The notes: generated by a model not told the origin, from the sequence alone. A DNA stretch of 64,000 nucleotides from Opitutaceae bacterium (GCA_016711225.1 JADJTK010000052.1:372001-436000), one strand, 5' to 3'; shown: positions 38,405 through 47,840, counted from the stretch's first letter. A program made the numbers and translations.

Positions 38405-39025
38405 ATGTCCATCTCCCGAAAACGGTTCTTCTCCATTGCTGCCCCGCAGGATACGACGATCTACGTGCGACCGGGCTACAACCGCATGTTGGCCGAGGAA
38501 TTCGAAGCGCTGAAGGTCAAGCGCGTCGGCTTGGTCAAGGACAAGGTCGAGGCCCACAGCCAGGGCGATTTACGGGAGAACTTCGGCTTCAAGGCCGCCA
38601 AGGACGCGATCCGCGCGGTGGACCGCAAGATGACCGCCCTTGATCGCTTCGTCGCCCGCAACGCCTTCATCGAGGTCGATCCCGCATCCTGGCTCACCAA
38701 ACCGACCGACACCCTTCAACTCGGGCACGTGACCAGCATCGAGAAGCGGGATGTGCCGGGAAACCGGAAACAGGTTTTCACGTTTCTGGTGACGACGCAT
38801 GGCGAGACCGCGAGTGACGCCGATTCGGGGATCGAATGCCTGCCGCATGCCTCCCCTCTGGCCGCGGCCGTGTTGGGCATGGCGGCCCAGGCGAGCCGCA
38901 AGGTCACGCTGCCCGCAGGAGATGCCATTCTGACCGTCCTCTCCATCCGCAATCCGACCCAAACCGAGCTCGATCGCCTGCTCACCGCGATCAAGCCACC
39001 CCAAGTCGACGACGAAGCGGAATAG
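38405..39025 (+). CDS. GreA/GreB-like transcript cleavage factor homologue
   Basis: A 206-residue protein with the Gre layout. An N-terminal coiled coil includes GDLRENFGFKAAKDAIRAVDRKM, matching the GDLSENAEY-x-AAKE motif at the coiled-coil tip. A C-terminal FKBP-like part follows (LGHVTSIEKRDVPGNRKQVFTF, then PLAAAVLGMAAQASRKVTLPAG). Gre factors rescue backtracked RNA polymerase. The tip here has DLREN instead of DLSEN, keeping the acidic pair, but the body is divergent, so a Gre-like regulator is also possible. The ATG at 38405 is chosen from several. Confidence 0.7.
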   Translation: MSISRKRFFSIAAPQDTTIYVRPGYNRMLAEEFEALKVKRVGLVKDKVEAHSQGDLRENFGFKAAKDAIRAVDRKMTALDRFVARNAFIEVDPASWLTKPTDTLQLGHVTSIEKRDVPGNRKQVFTFLVTTHGETASDADSGIECLPHASPLAAAVLGMAAQASRKVTLPAGDAILTVLSIRNPTQTELDRLLTAIKPPQVDDEAE

Positions 39026-39391
39026 GAGCTCCGCACGTGCATCGGTAGTCCGGATCGCGGCCTTGGAGGTTCGTCACAGAGGTCGCGGAGGGGGAGTAGG
39101 GCACAGATTGCGGAACGCTGAAGGCTGGCTGAAAACCAGCGGGGCCGGGAAGTGGCCACCCAGAGAGGCGCGGAAACGCACAAAGAAGGGGATTCCGGTT
39201 TTCGTGAGTTCTCGTGCCTCTTGCTTGAAGAAGTGGGGCCGCGACGAGCGTCGCCGATCGGCTGGCCGCGGGACCACGATCCTAGATCTGTTGGCGAGCG
39301 AGGAATCTGGGAAGACGGAGTTGGGTTCGGTACCCCGCAGGCGAAGGCGGAATCTTGTGTCTAGGCCGATGCTGGTTCAACGAAAGTGGCA
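39026..39391. other. Gene-free region with short 7-base-period repeat (39107-39138)
   Basis: Contains the words GCGGAAC, GCTGAAG, GCTGGCT, GAAAACC and a purine-rich stretch to about 39200. No gene seen on either strand. Confidence 0.4.
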
Positions 39392-40432
39392 ATGACAGCC
39401 CCACTCAGTCCGCCCCCGATCCGCTCCCGTCGCCGGCGCTTTCTGCGCTGGGCGGCACTCGCGCTCGCTGTGCTGCTCGCGGTGGCTTTTTTGGGCCCCC
39501 GCGCGAGGTTGGATTCAAGGTTGCCCGAGGGGCGGGCGGCTGTGCCGACGGATCTGCTCGCCCTGCCCGCTTGGCTGGCGGCCAGCGAAACGAAAGCAGG
39601 GCCGCTGCGTCCGGAAACCGAGAAGACGATTCTCTGGGCGGATCCGACGTCGCCAGCGAAGACCGAATTTGCCGTCGTCTACTTGCATGGCTTCTCCGCC
39701 ACGCGGCAGGAAACGGCCCCCTTTCCCGAACTGCTCTCCGGCAAGTTGCAGGCGAATCTGTTCTACACGCGGCTGACCGGCCACGGGCAGAGCGGGGTGG
39801 AATTGGGGCGGGCGACCGCCAACGATTGGCTTGGGGATGTCGCCGAGGCGATGGCGGTGGCCCGGGTGCTCGGGCATCGCACGATCGTCGTGGGGACGTC
39901 CAGCGGAGCGACGTTGGCGCTGTGGTGGGCGGCTACGCAGCCGGCAGACGAGATACAGGCGCTGGTCTTGATCTCCCCGAATTTTCTGCCGCGCGACGAG
40001 CGGGCGCGGTTCGCGCTCTGGCCGTGGGGACGTCAGGTCGCCCGGCCTTTAACGGGAGGGATGATTGACTGGGAGGCGACGACCGAGGAAGCCGGGCGTT
40101 TCTGGACCACCCAGTGGGACTCCGACGCGGTGGTGGAAATGTTGACTCTGCCCCGAGCGGTCGAGGGGCTCGACCTGGGGCGCATCCGCACCCCGACGCT
40201 GATCCTGCATTCCCCCGAGGATTGGGTTGTCAGTCTCGCCGCGCTGCGCCGGCGCCTCCCGGACTTCCGCGCCCAGCCGTTTCGCGTAGTTGAAATCCTT
40301 GGCTCCGACGACCCCGCCGGACATGTACTCGCCGGGCGAATCCTCTCTCCGAGCACGACCGGGGTCGTGGTGCAGGAGTCCGTCGATTTCCTGGCCTCGA
40401 TCGGCGCCTCCGGCGGGCCAGCGCCGCGCTGA
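39392..40432 (+). CDS. Membrane-anchored alpha/beta hydrolase
   Basis: A 346-residue protein. One N-terminal helix (FLRWAALALAVLLAVAFLG) after an arginine cluster suggests an inner-membrane anchor or uncleaved signal. The hydrolase core has the oxyanion segment YLHGFSATRQE, nucleophile elbow VGTSSGATLALW (GxSxG), acid in LILHSPEDWVVS and likely catalytic His in DPAGHVLAG. The ATG at 39392 is used; a GTG lies 6 bases earlier. Substrate unknown; the fold suggests a lipase/esterase. Confidence 0.8.
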   Translation: MTAPLSPPPIRSRRRRFLRWAALALAVLLAVAFLGPRARLDSRLPEGRAAVPTDLLALPAWLAASETKAGPLRPETEKTILWADPTSPAKTEFAVVYLHGFSATRQETAPFPELLSGKLQANLFYTRLTGHGQSGVELGRATANDWLGDVAEAMAVARVLGHRTIVVGTSSGATLALWWAATQPADEIQALVLISPNFLPRDERARFALWPWGRQVARPLTGGMIDWEATTEEAGRFWTTQWDSDAVVEMLTLPRAVEGLDLGRIRTPTLILHSPEDWVVSLAALRRRLPDFRAQPFRVVEILGSDDPAGHVLAGRILSPSTTGVVVQESVDFLASIGASGGPAPR

Positions 40433-40770
40433 GCCTTAGGCGTGGAAGCCGCGAGTTTCGGGTGCCTCACGGCCACTTGTGTGAGCCGCGGTGGGGCGGT
40501 CATTGTCCAAGGATCTGTGTTACGATCCACGGCGAACCCCGATGCTTTCACCCTCCAAACTCAACGGAAGGTCGCCGAGCGACGCTGCGCTTCTTCTCCA
40601 GAACGTCGCGATTGGGCCGCCTTATCCCTTGCCACGCCGGCATGGCGACGATGCGCTTGTCACGGTCGCAAACCCACAGCCCCATCGACCGGTGGATTCC
40701 AGCCGCAAACCCGAACAAGCCGCCTGCGCGGCCATCGCCGCCCTTCTGAGCGCCATGCCGGTGGGTTTTA

Positions 40771-40986
40771 CGGGACTACAGGGCGTTCAATCCCACCGCC
40801 CGCCGTGGTATCGCCCTGCGCGAAGTTTCGCTGAAGACCGGCCCTTGCGACTATGGGGAGCTGACCAAGTGCGACAAAAGCCAACCTCGACATCTTCTGG
40901 CTCAAGATGAGGCTCTCGAAGACAGCGCGAATCTGCTCGCTCCCGGCATCATCGCCGCCGCCCTCGAATCCACCCTGAAGGAATGA
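40771..40986 (+). pseudogene. Remnant of a type I restriction methyltransferase (HsdM C-terminus)
   Basis: The main frame reads REVSLKTGPCDYGELTKCDK. One base over it continues ANLDIFWLK, then back in the first frame DEALEDSANLLAPGIIAAAL to a TGA at 40984. Together this resembles the HsdM ending Y-x-EL-x-x-DK-ANLDIFWL-x-DESLEDS-NLPDPDVIA. Two small opposite indels and no upstream methylase domain show it is a decayed fragment. Confidence 0.6.
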
Positions 40987-41043
40987 GGACAGCGAGGCTG
41001 GAGCCGCACAATCACGCCTGCTGGAATTTCACCATCGCATACT

Positions 41044-41394
41044 ATGGCCTTCACCGAAGTCGAAATCGCCGAACATACCGCCACGATCGAGGAGATCCTC
41101 TGGTCCCGGCACCGTCCGCCACTGCATATCCGCGAACTGATGAGGGAAGGGCAACGCTTCACCGATCAGTCCATCGAGTTCTTCTACGTGCGCCCCGCCT
41201 TCGGCCGGCCCGGCACATTCATTGAAGAGCCCATCGCCAAGGTGCAGTATGTGCGCAGCCGCGGCGTCTGGCGTCTCTATTGGCAGCGGGCCGACTTGAA
41301 ATGGCACGGCTATCAGCCTTGCCCGGAGGCAGAGTCGCTAGCCGCCGCCCTGAATGTGATCAATCAGGATGCCTGCAATTGTTTCTTCGGCTAG
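41044..41394 (+). CDS. DUF3024 family protein
   Basis: A 116-residue soluble protein. Family signatures are PPLHIRELMREGQRFTDQSIEFF, RPAFGRPGTFIEEPIAKVQYV and the highly typical WRLYWQRADLKWHGYQPCPEA ending in CNCFFG. Function of the family is unknown; it is often found near restriction-modification genes. It appears intact although its surroundings are degraded. Confidence 0.85.
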   Translation: MAFTEVEIAEHTATIEEILWSRHRPPLHIRELMREGQRFTDQSIEFFYVRPAFGRPGTFIEEPIAKVQYVRSRGVWRLYWQRADLKWHGYQPCPEAESLAAALNVINQDACNCFFG

Positions 41395-41403
41395 ACCCGG
41401 CCC

Positions 41404-41505
41404 ATGTCGCTTTCACCCGAGCAATTCCGTGCCCTCTATGCGCCGCTGCTCGGTTGGATCCAGCGCACGTTGATCTCAGGCGCGCTGACCATCGTTGCCG
41501 GGTGA
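41404..41505 (+). pseudogene. Possible 5' remnant of a gene, 33 codons
   Basis: An ATG 10 bases after the DUF3024 stop starts MSLSPEQFRALYAPLLGWIQ and stops with TGA at 41503. The amphipathic opening looks like the N-terminus of a larger soluble protein, but the rest is missing. I do not recognise the family with confidence. Confidence 0.25.
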
Positions 41506-41612
41506 TTGGTTTACTGGGGCGCGATTGGCCGACCGACCTGGTCGGTAACGAGGGACAGGTTAGCAACGTGATTCAACGGTGCCGCGATACAGTTCCAGCG
41601 CCTGAGATGGAT

Positions 41613-42068
41613 TCAGTCTCCGCTGTCGCGTGTCCGGGGCCCCCCGCCATCGTCTGGTCCGGCGAGGCTGGGAGGGGCCGCTGTGCCAAGCGGATTGACG
41701 GTGAAGTTCTCGGACCAGAGCTTTTCTCGCCAAGAGGTGACGATCGCTCGCACCCCGCCGAGTTCGATCGAGTGGTGACGATCGGGGTAGTGGCGCAGAT
41801 TCGTCTCCGCCAACTGAAACACGCGATCCGCTGGGCGCAGGCGATTCTTCTGGAGGAGGACAAAGGCGCGGGCCAGCTGGATGAGTCCCTTGTAGAAGGC
41901 TCCGTCGGGGCCGTTGCGATCGGGCAGCCAGAGGTCTTCGAGCAAGTCGTGCGCTTCGTAGAAGCGCTGCTGGTTGAACGAGTGGAAGTACGCCAGATAG
42001 CGTGCGTCCAGTCGGTGCCCGGCGAAACGTGCTGCCCGTGATGCGACGGCGCTGCTTTTGCGGGTTAT
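41613..42068 (-). pseudogene. DUF309-like protein with no usable start codon
   Basis: The frame reads RFAGHRLDARYLAYFHSFNQ, QRFYEAHDLLEDLWLPDRNG and YKGLIQLARAFVLLQKNRLRPA, matching DUF309 (EAHxxLExLW, FYKGLIQLA). The natural N-terminus would be ITRKSSAVASRAARF at 42068, but its first codon is ATA, and no ATG, GTG or TTG lies upstream in frame. The only internal candidate, a TTG at 41945, would cut off the conserved EAHD motif. The C-terminal tail also looks extended. Probably inactivated, unless ATA serves as start. Confidence 0.6.
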
Positions 42069-43007
42069 GGATCCGACAGTAGCACGAGACGCCTGCGTTG
42101 TCGGCCCTTTAGGTGGTTGGATGGCCAGCTTCTCGGGCGTTGTTGGCCGGCTCGTTGACTCGCGCGGGCCGTGGGTGGTTCGTGTATTTCAACGGACGGC
42201 ACGGTGTCCGGACGAGAGGAAGCCGCCGACGATTGGTTCAGTTGAACCGGAGGGATGGAGGGAGCTCCACAGCGCCCAGGTTCCGCCGAATCGCTTTCCT
42301 GGCCGTGAACGGCCGGAGGAGCAGCCTTGAGGAGAAATTGGGACGTATGACCGGAAGTGCATTGCGTCGAGATGCGGAGGGTTGGTGCGTGATACCGAAT
42401 ACGCTCCACCATTGATGTAGGGCAGTCGCTTCTCCACGTTCCCGCCCAGGCGAGCTACAGCGCCTGCCGGCCCAGATCATGGCGCTGCTGAATCAGTCTC
42501 AACCGGCCAACTTGGTTCGACCTGTGCCCGAGAGGATCAATGCGGCTGACCTTCCCGACTCAAATACTACCGCGCAGGCTCATGGGGCGGAACTCCCGCC
42601 GAGTCTCCCCTCGCAACCCCAGGCGGGCGACAGTTGCTTGGACGGGAAGCTCGTCCAGCGCACGAAACGATCCGCTCAGGGTAGGTTTCTGGGACGCTCC
42701 AATTGCCCTCGTTGCGGACATACCGAGAACCTGTAGCGAAACTGCGATAGGTTTGGCTCAGGGAGGCCAATAGCCGCAGGTCAAATACGTGGCTGCGAGC
42801 GGCAAAAGCATCACCGCCCGCGGGCTCGCTTAGGTGCAGATGGGCGCCGGGCAGGACTCCTGCGGCCGGGCCGCGCCCGCGTTGGCGATCCGCAGCGCCC
42901 TTGTCTCCAATACTGGCTCCGACGTGACCGCAGGCCTAGTCGTCGGGCCGTGAAGAGCCATGGCGTCGCGTGATTGGATGATCAGCCCGGCCGGCCGGGC
43001 TTTGGCA
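42069..43007. other. Gene-free stretch of the decayed accessory region
   Basis: About 940 bases with only short frames on both strands and no protein I can recognise; probably eroded coding DNA belonging with the HsdM and DUF309 remnants. Confidence 0.45.
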
Positions 43008-44006
43008 TCAGGCGGTCAACCGTTTGTGGGGACGCAGCGACAAGATGATCTGGCGAGCAGGCGAGGAATCGCCGCTCAAGCGGTTTTGTACCAAGGCCAG
43101 CGTTTCCTGTGCGAATTGCTCCCACGGAATCGCGATGGTCGTGAGGTGAAGGGCCTCGGCGATGGGCGCGTTGTCGAAACCGACGACGCTGGGGGCCGGC
43201 CTAATGCCGCGAGTCTCGAATTCAGCCAGCAAACCCTGCGCCAGGCGGTCGTTGCAGCAGAAGACACCGGTGACAGTGTCTTCAAAAACTTGGGGCGCCG
43301 CTCTCCGGCCGTGTTCGACAAACCACCCACCCGAATGGATGATTCGCGCGCCGGGCACCAGCGCCAGGAATCCCTTGACCCGTCTGGCGCTGCGCTGGTC
43401 GTTGTCGGGACCGGCGACGATCACTAATCCGCTCGGGCTGCAAGGGCGCTCCAACAGAACCTGGGCTGCGCAAACACCGCCCGAGAAGTCGTCGGTACGC
43501 ACGCAATCGATGTAACTGGCACCCAATCCGGGTGGCGGGCTGTCCTGCAGCAGAACGCAAAACCGCCGCTCGTTCGCCCGGCGCTCCAACAGACCGGGGC
43601 ATTCCCATATCACAGGAAGATGTCGCGCGCGAAATCGGACTTCCGTGTCGACCAGGCTTTGGACAAACGGGATGTGGGCGTCGCGCAGCGAACGCACCAA
43701 TCGCTGGAGCAAGCTTGCCCCGAAACTCCCCGGCGACTGCGCTCGTCGCGAGAAGATCAGCTGCACTCCTTCGATACGTTCGGCTCGGCCGGCGATGAAG
43801 GTTCCGCTGGAGATTCGGCGCTCCAGCCATCCTTCCCCAACGAGCTCCTCCAGCAGGCGGTGTGCGGTTTGGTAGCTGATACGATCTCGCTCGGCTAGCG
43901 CCCGGTTGGAGATGAACGGATCGCCCGGACGGTGGAAGCCGTCGCGGATTCGTGCGACCAGCTTGGCTTTGATTTCTGCGACGCGGGCTGATCGTGGGCG
44001 TGCCAT
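43008..44006 (-). CDS. GntR-type winged-helix regulator with LacI-like sensor domain
   Basis: A 332-residue protein. The N-terminal 75 residues form a GntR winged helix (FISNRALAERDRISYQTAHRLLEELVGEGWLERR, then SSGTFIAG). The rest resembles a periplasmic-binding-protein-like sensor (YIDCVRTDDFSGGVCAAQVLL, GLVIVAGPDNDQRSARRVKGF, GVFCCNDRLAQGLL, PSVVGFDNAPIAEAL). This AraR-like layout is typical of sugar-responsive repressors. It is transcribed away from the SIS and glycosidase genes, whose shared 138-base gap probably holds its operator. Confidence 0.85.
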   Translation of the reverse strand: MARPRSARVAEIKAKLVARIRDGFHRPGDPFISNRALAERDRISYQTAHRLLEELVGEGWLERRISSGTFIAGRAERIEGVQLIFSRRAQSPGSFGASLLQRLVRSLRDAHIPFVQSLVDTEVRFRARHLPVIWECPGLLERRANERRFCVLLQDSPPPGLGASYIDCVRTDDFSGGVCAAQVLLERPCSPSGLVIVAGPDNDQRSARRVKGFLALVPGARIIHSGGWFVEHGRRAAPQVFEDTVTGVFCCNDRLAQGLLAEFETRGIRPAPSVVGFDNAPIAEALHLTTIAIPWEQFAQETLALVQNRLSGDSSPARQIILSLRPHKRLTA

Positions 44007-44143
44007 GTCTGATCGGTAGTGATGGACCGAGGCCGAGGGTGCCGATCCGCGTCAAGATGAACAGAATAATTGTCATATCGGTTTGTGGCCGGTTGTGATA
44101 CTTCCAAATGGAATCGCGTTCCCGGTTCGGCGAAGGTGAGGCC

Positions 44144-44941
44144 ATGCGGTCTAGCATGAAACCAGCACATGAATACATCGAGAAGGCGCGGCTCCTGGTG
44201 GATGCCGTGGAGACACAGCTTTCGGCGATCGATCGGGCGGCCGCGTGGTTCGCCGACACGATCGGGGCCGGGCGCATGGTGCATGTATTCGGGGCAGGGC
44301 ACTCCCGCATGATGGTCGAGGAGATGTGGCCCCGCTACGGTTCGTTCCCCGGCTTCAATCCCCTCGTGGAGTTGTCGCTGTCCTTCCACAACCTGGTCGT
44401 CGGCGCCAATGGTCAGCGCCAGGCGATGTTTCTGGAGAATGTGAGCGGACTCGCCCGCCGTATCCTACGAAACTTTCACCTATCGGCTCAGGATAGCGCG
44501 CTGATCATCTCCTCGTCGGGCTGCACTGTCGTTTCGCTCGAGATGGCGGAGGTCTTCCGCGAAGCCGGCATCCGGGTGGTCGCGATCATCTCGCGGGCAC
44601 ATTCCGATGCCTCGGTATCTCGCGACCCACGAGGCCTCAAGCTTCAGGACTTCGCCGATCTCGTCCTCGATACTGGTGCTCCCGTCGGAGACGCGATGAT
44701 CCGGCTGCCGGGGCTCGATACCCCGGTCGCCCCGGGCTCGACGCTGGGCGGCTGCCTCCTGATCAACACCCTGAAAGCCGAGATTGCCGCCCGCCTAATC
44801 GCCATGGGCCAGCCTCCGAAGGTCCTCACGGCCGGGGCCATCATCGGCGAGGAGCGGGCAATCCGGCTTTTCGAAGCCGCCTACGATGAACACGCCCAGC
44901 GATTGGCCAAGCTCTTCGCCGAGGTGCAAGACGCGTCATGA
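44144..44941 (+). CDS. SIS domain sugar-phosphate protein (UPF0309-like)
   Basis: A 265-residue protein. The start at 44144 is chosen because GAAGGTGAGG lies just upstream, an unusually good Shine-Dalgarno for this window. The SIS fold is visible in MVHVFGAGHSRMMVEEMWPR, DSALIISSSGCTVVSLEMAEVFREAGI and DLVLDTGAPVGDAMI. Related proteins bind or isomerise phosphorylated amino sugars. Its stop overlaps a 35-codon ORF which in turn overlaps the next start, so the cluster is translationally linked. Confidence 0.85.
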   Translation: MRSSMKPAHEYIEKARLLVDAVETQLSAIDRAAAWFADTIGAGRMVHVFGAGHSRMMVEEMWPRYGSFPGFNPLVELSLSFHNLVVGANGQRQAMFLENVSGLARRILRNFHLSAQDSALIISSSGCTVVSLEMAEVFREAGIRVVAIISRAHSDASVSRDPRGLKLQDFADLVLDTGAPVGDAMIRLPGLDTPVAPGSTLGGCLLINTLKAEIAARLIAMGQPPKVLTAGAIIGEERAIRLFEAAYDEHAQRLAKLFAEVQDAS

Positions 44942-45045
44942 AAACGCGGATCTTGTGGCCCGTTTCCGAAACCCCCGCGGCGGCCGACGCTTTCGCCCCG
45001 CGCGGAGCAACTAGCGACCTTGCCCCTTTCTCCCTGATACAATGA
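44938..45045 (+). CDS. 35-aa ORF overlapping both neighbours
   Basis: The ATG at 44938 overlaps the SIS stop codon (ATGA) and the TGA at 45043-45045 overlaps the ATG of the next gene at 45042 (ATGA). The peptide starts MKTRILWPVSETPAAADAF. It precisely fills the gap, as a leader or coupling peptide would, but it may also be chance or a remnant. No family recognised. Confidence 0.35.
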   Translation: MKTRILWPVSETPAAADAFAPRGATSDLAPFSLIQ

Positions 45046-47345
45046 AGATGAAATCCCTTATGACGCTCCTCGCCGCCAGTTCTGTTGCCATGGCATCAGC
45101 ATCACCGGTCGGTCGCTGGATCGATGACGCCGACCACCTACCGGCGTTCGAGCTCACCGCCAGTCTGCCGCTGAAAAGCACCGATGCCGCCGGCCACATC
45201 ATGCCCGTGCGGGAGGACCCGATCTTTCTGTTGGGCAACTACCGCCTCTCGCTCTTTGTCCACGGCAGCGGGCTCTACCAAGTTGTTACCGGGGAGCGTC
45301 TCTGGGCGAGGATGAACGCGCGGGGCAACAGCTCCGGGGCGAACCGGACCCGATTGACCGTCCGCGGTGCCGAGCGAGGCGAGGCGACTTACGATCTTGT
45401 CGGCATTGACTCGCTCGCCGCGAACCCGGCGCTCTGCCGGCGCACGTTCGGAACGGGATATGCGACTTTCGACTACTCGATCCCGGGCCTCGAGGTCACC
45501 CGCACCCTCAGCGTCGCTCCGTCCGAGCGCGTCAACCAGGGCAATCCCGGGTTCGTGATCTCGATGACGCTCCGCAACACGGGTGCGGCTGCTGTCGAGC
45601 TCGCCTTGGACGAGTCCGTTCTCGCCGACTACGAACTGATGGTTGAGCGACTCCGTCCGGAGGGCTCACGACTTGTTCGTTACGAACACCGCATCGGGGT
45701 CGATCAGTCTGAGGCCGCCGTCCGTTGCGATCTGATTCCCTCCTCCGCTGATCCAACCGCCTTGCGCCAGGGCCGCCACGACTCTTCCTGTTTCGAAGCC
45801 TTTCCGCCTTCGCTGCAGCTGCTCGGTCTGTCCAAGACTGGCCCGGGCGAGAAGGCCGAGATGTACTCCGAGCCCGCCGAGGAGGGTGGCCAACTGATCG
45901 GCGAACGCATCACGTTCCCCCTCGCTCCCGGAAAGTCGCGAACGCTCCACTGGGTGGTCGGCCTCGAACCTGTTCAGGGTGAGAACCAGGCCCGCCTGCT
46001 CGCCGCCCGGGTCGATCCGGCCGGCGTGGCACCCTTTTTTCGCAAGGAGTGGTTGCGGGCTTTGCCCGTCATGCAAAGCGAGAGCGATCCGCTGTGGAAG
46101 CGCGAGATGACCTGGCATGCTTACGTGTTGGAGGCGATGGCCACCTACAACGAGTTCTTCGGCGAAACCTACATTCCGCAGGGCCAGACCTACGACTATG
46201 AGATGGGGCTCACCGCGGCGCCGCGCGATCACCTGCAGCATGCACTGGCGACGTGCTACACCAATCCCGCCCTCGCCAAATCCTGCCTTCGTTACGTGCT
46301 GAAAAAGATGACATCGATCGGCGAGCTTCCGTACACCACCAACGGATTGGGACACACGTCCAACTCCGCATGGAACACCAGCGACCAGCAGCTCTACCTC
46401 TTCTTCGCCGTCGGCGAGTACCTGCGCATCACCCGCGACTACGCGTTCCTGCGCGAAACCTCGGAGTTTCTGCCGTTGGAGGCCCACTACGTGGGCACCA
46501 CACTGGAGAAGCTCGAACGCGCTTTCAGCTACTTGCGCGACGAAGTGGGCACGGGGCCGCACGGTCTGGTGCGCCTCATGAACTCCGACTGGAGCGACAT
46601 GATCTATTCGGACACCTCCGTGTTCCGCTATTTTTGGACCGCCGAGTCGCACATGAACAGCGCGATGGTCCTTGCCGTCTTTCCGGGTCTCATCGCCGAA
46701 CTAGAGGCGGCGCGCGTCGCGGGCCCGGACGGCGAACATGCCGCCCGGCTTGTGGGATCCCTCCGACGCTACCTCGCGACCATGCGCGAGGTCTTCTATC
46801 GTGATCTCGGCGAACGCACCTTCTCCCGCCGACTCTACTTTGATGCCGCCACATCCTGGGGACACGACAACATGCACATTGAACCCCAGTCCTACTTGAT
46901 GTTGGCACCCGACTTCCCGCGGGAGCGCAAGCTGCAGCTCTGGCAGGAGGTGCAGGCGCGTATCATGAAGGACGAGCAAATCGGGCCGCGGCAGCGCGAG
47001 GTCCCAGAACGCGATTGCATGTACGACGCGGGGACGGGCGAGAATGGCGGCGTCTGGTTCGCGCTCGCCGGCCCCATGGTCGTGGGCGTGGGGACGGTGG
47101 ACCCGAAGGCCGGTTGGGCGATGGTGCGGCGCCTTTCGATGGACGCCTACGCGAAGACGTTTCCCAACAACTGGGTTGGCCAATGGACTGCGCCGGAATG
47201 CCTGAACTCAGTGATCACAGGGCCGATGGCCGGCCTGCCGCGAACCGGCAACGACTGGATGTGGATGTCGTTCCCCGTCTACTGCGCCCACGCCCATGCC
47301 TGGCCGCTCTATTGCTACCACCGGCTCAAGGAGCAATCCAACTGA
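45042..47345 (+). CDS. Secreted GH94/GH36-like (alpha/alpha)6 glycoside hydrolase or phosphorylase
   Basis: A 767-residue protein with a signal peptide (MKMKSLMTLLAASSVAMASA). The N-terminal half is beta-sandwich-like. The C-terminal half is a six-hairpin domain with QGQTYDYEMGLTAAPRDHLQHALA, GHTSNSAWNTSDQQLYLFFA, MNSDWSDMIY, SWGHDNMHIEPQSYL and GENGGVWFALAGP, the layout of GH94 and related families. The exact catalytic acid and substrate cannot be fixed by eye. Clusters with a sugar-type regulator and SIS protein, suggesting uptake and breakdown of a specific glycoside. Confidence 0.7.
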   Translation: MKMKSLMTLLAASSVAMASASPVGRWIDDADHLPAFELTASLPLKSTDAAGHIMPVREDPIFLLGNYRLSLFVHGSGLYQVVTGERLWARMNARGNSSGANRTRLTVRGAERGEATYDLVGIDSLAANPALCRRTFGTGYATFDYSIPGLEVTRTLSVAPSERVNQGNPGFVISMTLRNTGAAAVELALDESVLADYELMVERLRPEGSRLVRYEHRIGVDQSEAAVRCDLIPSSADPTALRQGRHDSSCFEAFPPSLQLLGLSKTGPGEKAEMYSEPAEEGGQLIGERITFPLAPGKSRTLHWVVGLEPVQGENQARLLAARVDPAGVAPFFRKEWLRALPVMQSESDPLWKREMTWHAYVLEAMATYNEFFGETYIPQGQTYDYEMGLTAAPRDHLQHALATCYTNPALAKSCLRYVLKKMTSIGELPYTTNGLGHTSNSAWNTSDQQLYLFFAVGEYLRITRDYAFLRETSEFLPLEAHYVGTTLEKLERAFSYLRDEVGTGPHGLVRLMNSDWSDMIYSDTSVFRYFWTAESHMNSAMVLAVFPGLIAELEAARVAGPDGEHAARLVGSLRRYLATMREVFYRDLGERTFSRRLYFDAATSWGHDNMHIEPQSYLMLAPDFPRERKLQLWQEVQARIMKDEQIGPRQREVPERDCMYDAGTGENGGVWFALAGPMVVGVGTVDPKAGWAMVRRLSMDAYAKTFPNNWVGQWTAPECLNSVITGPMAGLPRTGNDWMWMSFPVYCAHAHAWPLYCYHRLKEQSN

Positions 47346-47357
47346 TCGAATGCCCCA

Positions 47358-47840
47358 ATGAGAATGACACTCCCTCCTCGCCGCTTCACGCTCCAGCGCC
47401 GTGGGTCAGTGGTCCTCCTGCTTCTCGGTCTCGCACTCTGGCCCGGGGCCGCCGCGGCCGGGGACAATGCGCCCAAGAACGCCGGCTCCCCGCCGACCAA
47501 ATCAGACCGTCCAGCGCTTCAGGTCGGCATGAGCGCGGAACAGGTGAGCGCCTGCATCGGTAAACCGCACAAGGTCAAAGCGCTCAAACAGAAGCAAGAA
47601 GGGGTTCAGTCCGAGGTTTGGTTCTACAGCTACCGCGTCCCGGCCGGAATGCGCAACGTGGCGATCGGCACGCGTGATGATGCGCCCTATGTCGACGCAT
47701 CAGGCATAAGGCGGATGACCCAGCTCCCCGTCTTCCAACAGGTCCAAGACTATGTGACGGAGACGACCGAACTCCTGATGGTGAACGGAACCTTGGCCGC
47801 GACCAAGCGTTACCGTCAGGCGTCGCACGGCAGCTTCTGA
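47358..47840 (+). CDS. Small secreted SmpA/BamE-fold-like protein
   Basis: A 160-residue protein with a signal peptide (RRGSVVLLLLGLALWPGAAAA). The mature part has VGMSAEQVSACIGKPHKVKAL and EVWFYSYRVPAG, the pattern of SmpA/OmlA-like domains (GM-s-x-x-V-x-x-x-lG-P, then W-x-Y). No lipobox Cys is obvious after the signal peptide, so it is probably soluble in the periplasm. It begins 12 bases after the glycosidase stop and is likely co-transcribed. Role unknown. Confidence 0.7.
   Translation: MRMTLPPRRFTLQRRGSVVLLLLGLALWPGAAAAGDNAPKNAGSPPTKSDRPALQVGMSAEQVSACIGKPHKVKALKQKQEGVQSEVWFYSYRVPAGMRNVAIGTRDDAPYVDASGIRRMTQLPVFQQVQDYVTETTELLMVNGTLAATKRYRQASHGSF

Noticed and set aside
44041..44107. Specific operator or promoter boxes between the GntR-type regulator and the SIS gene
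   Set aside because: TTGTCA and GATACT-like pieces exist, but their spacing is poor and no clear inverted repeat stands out.
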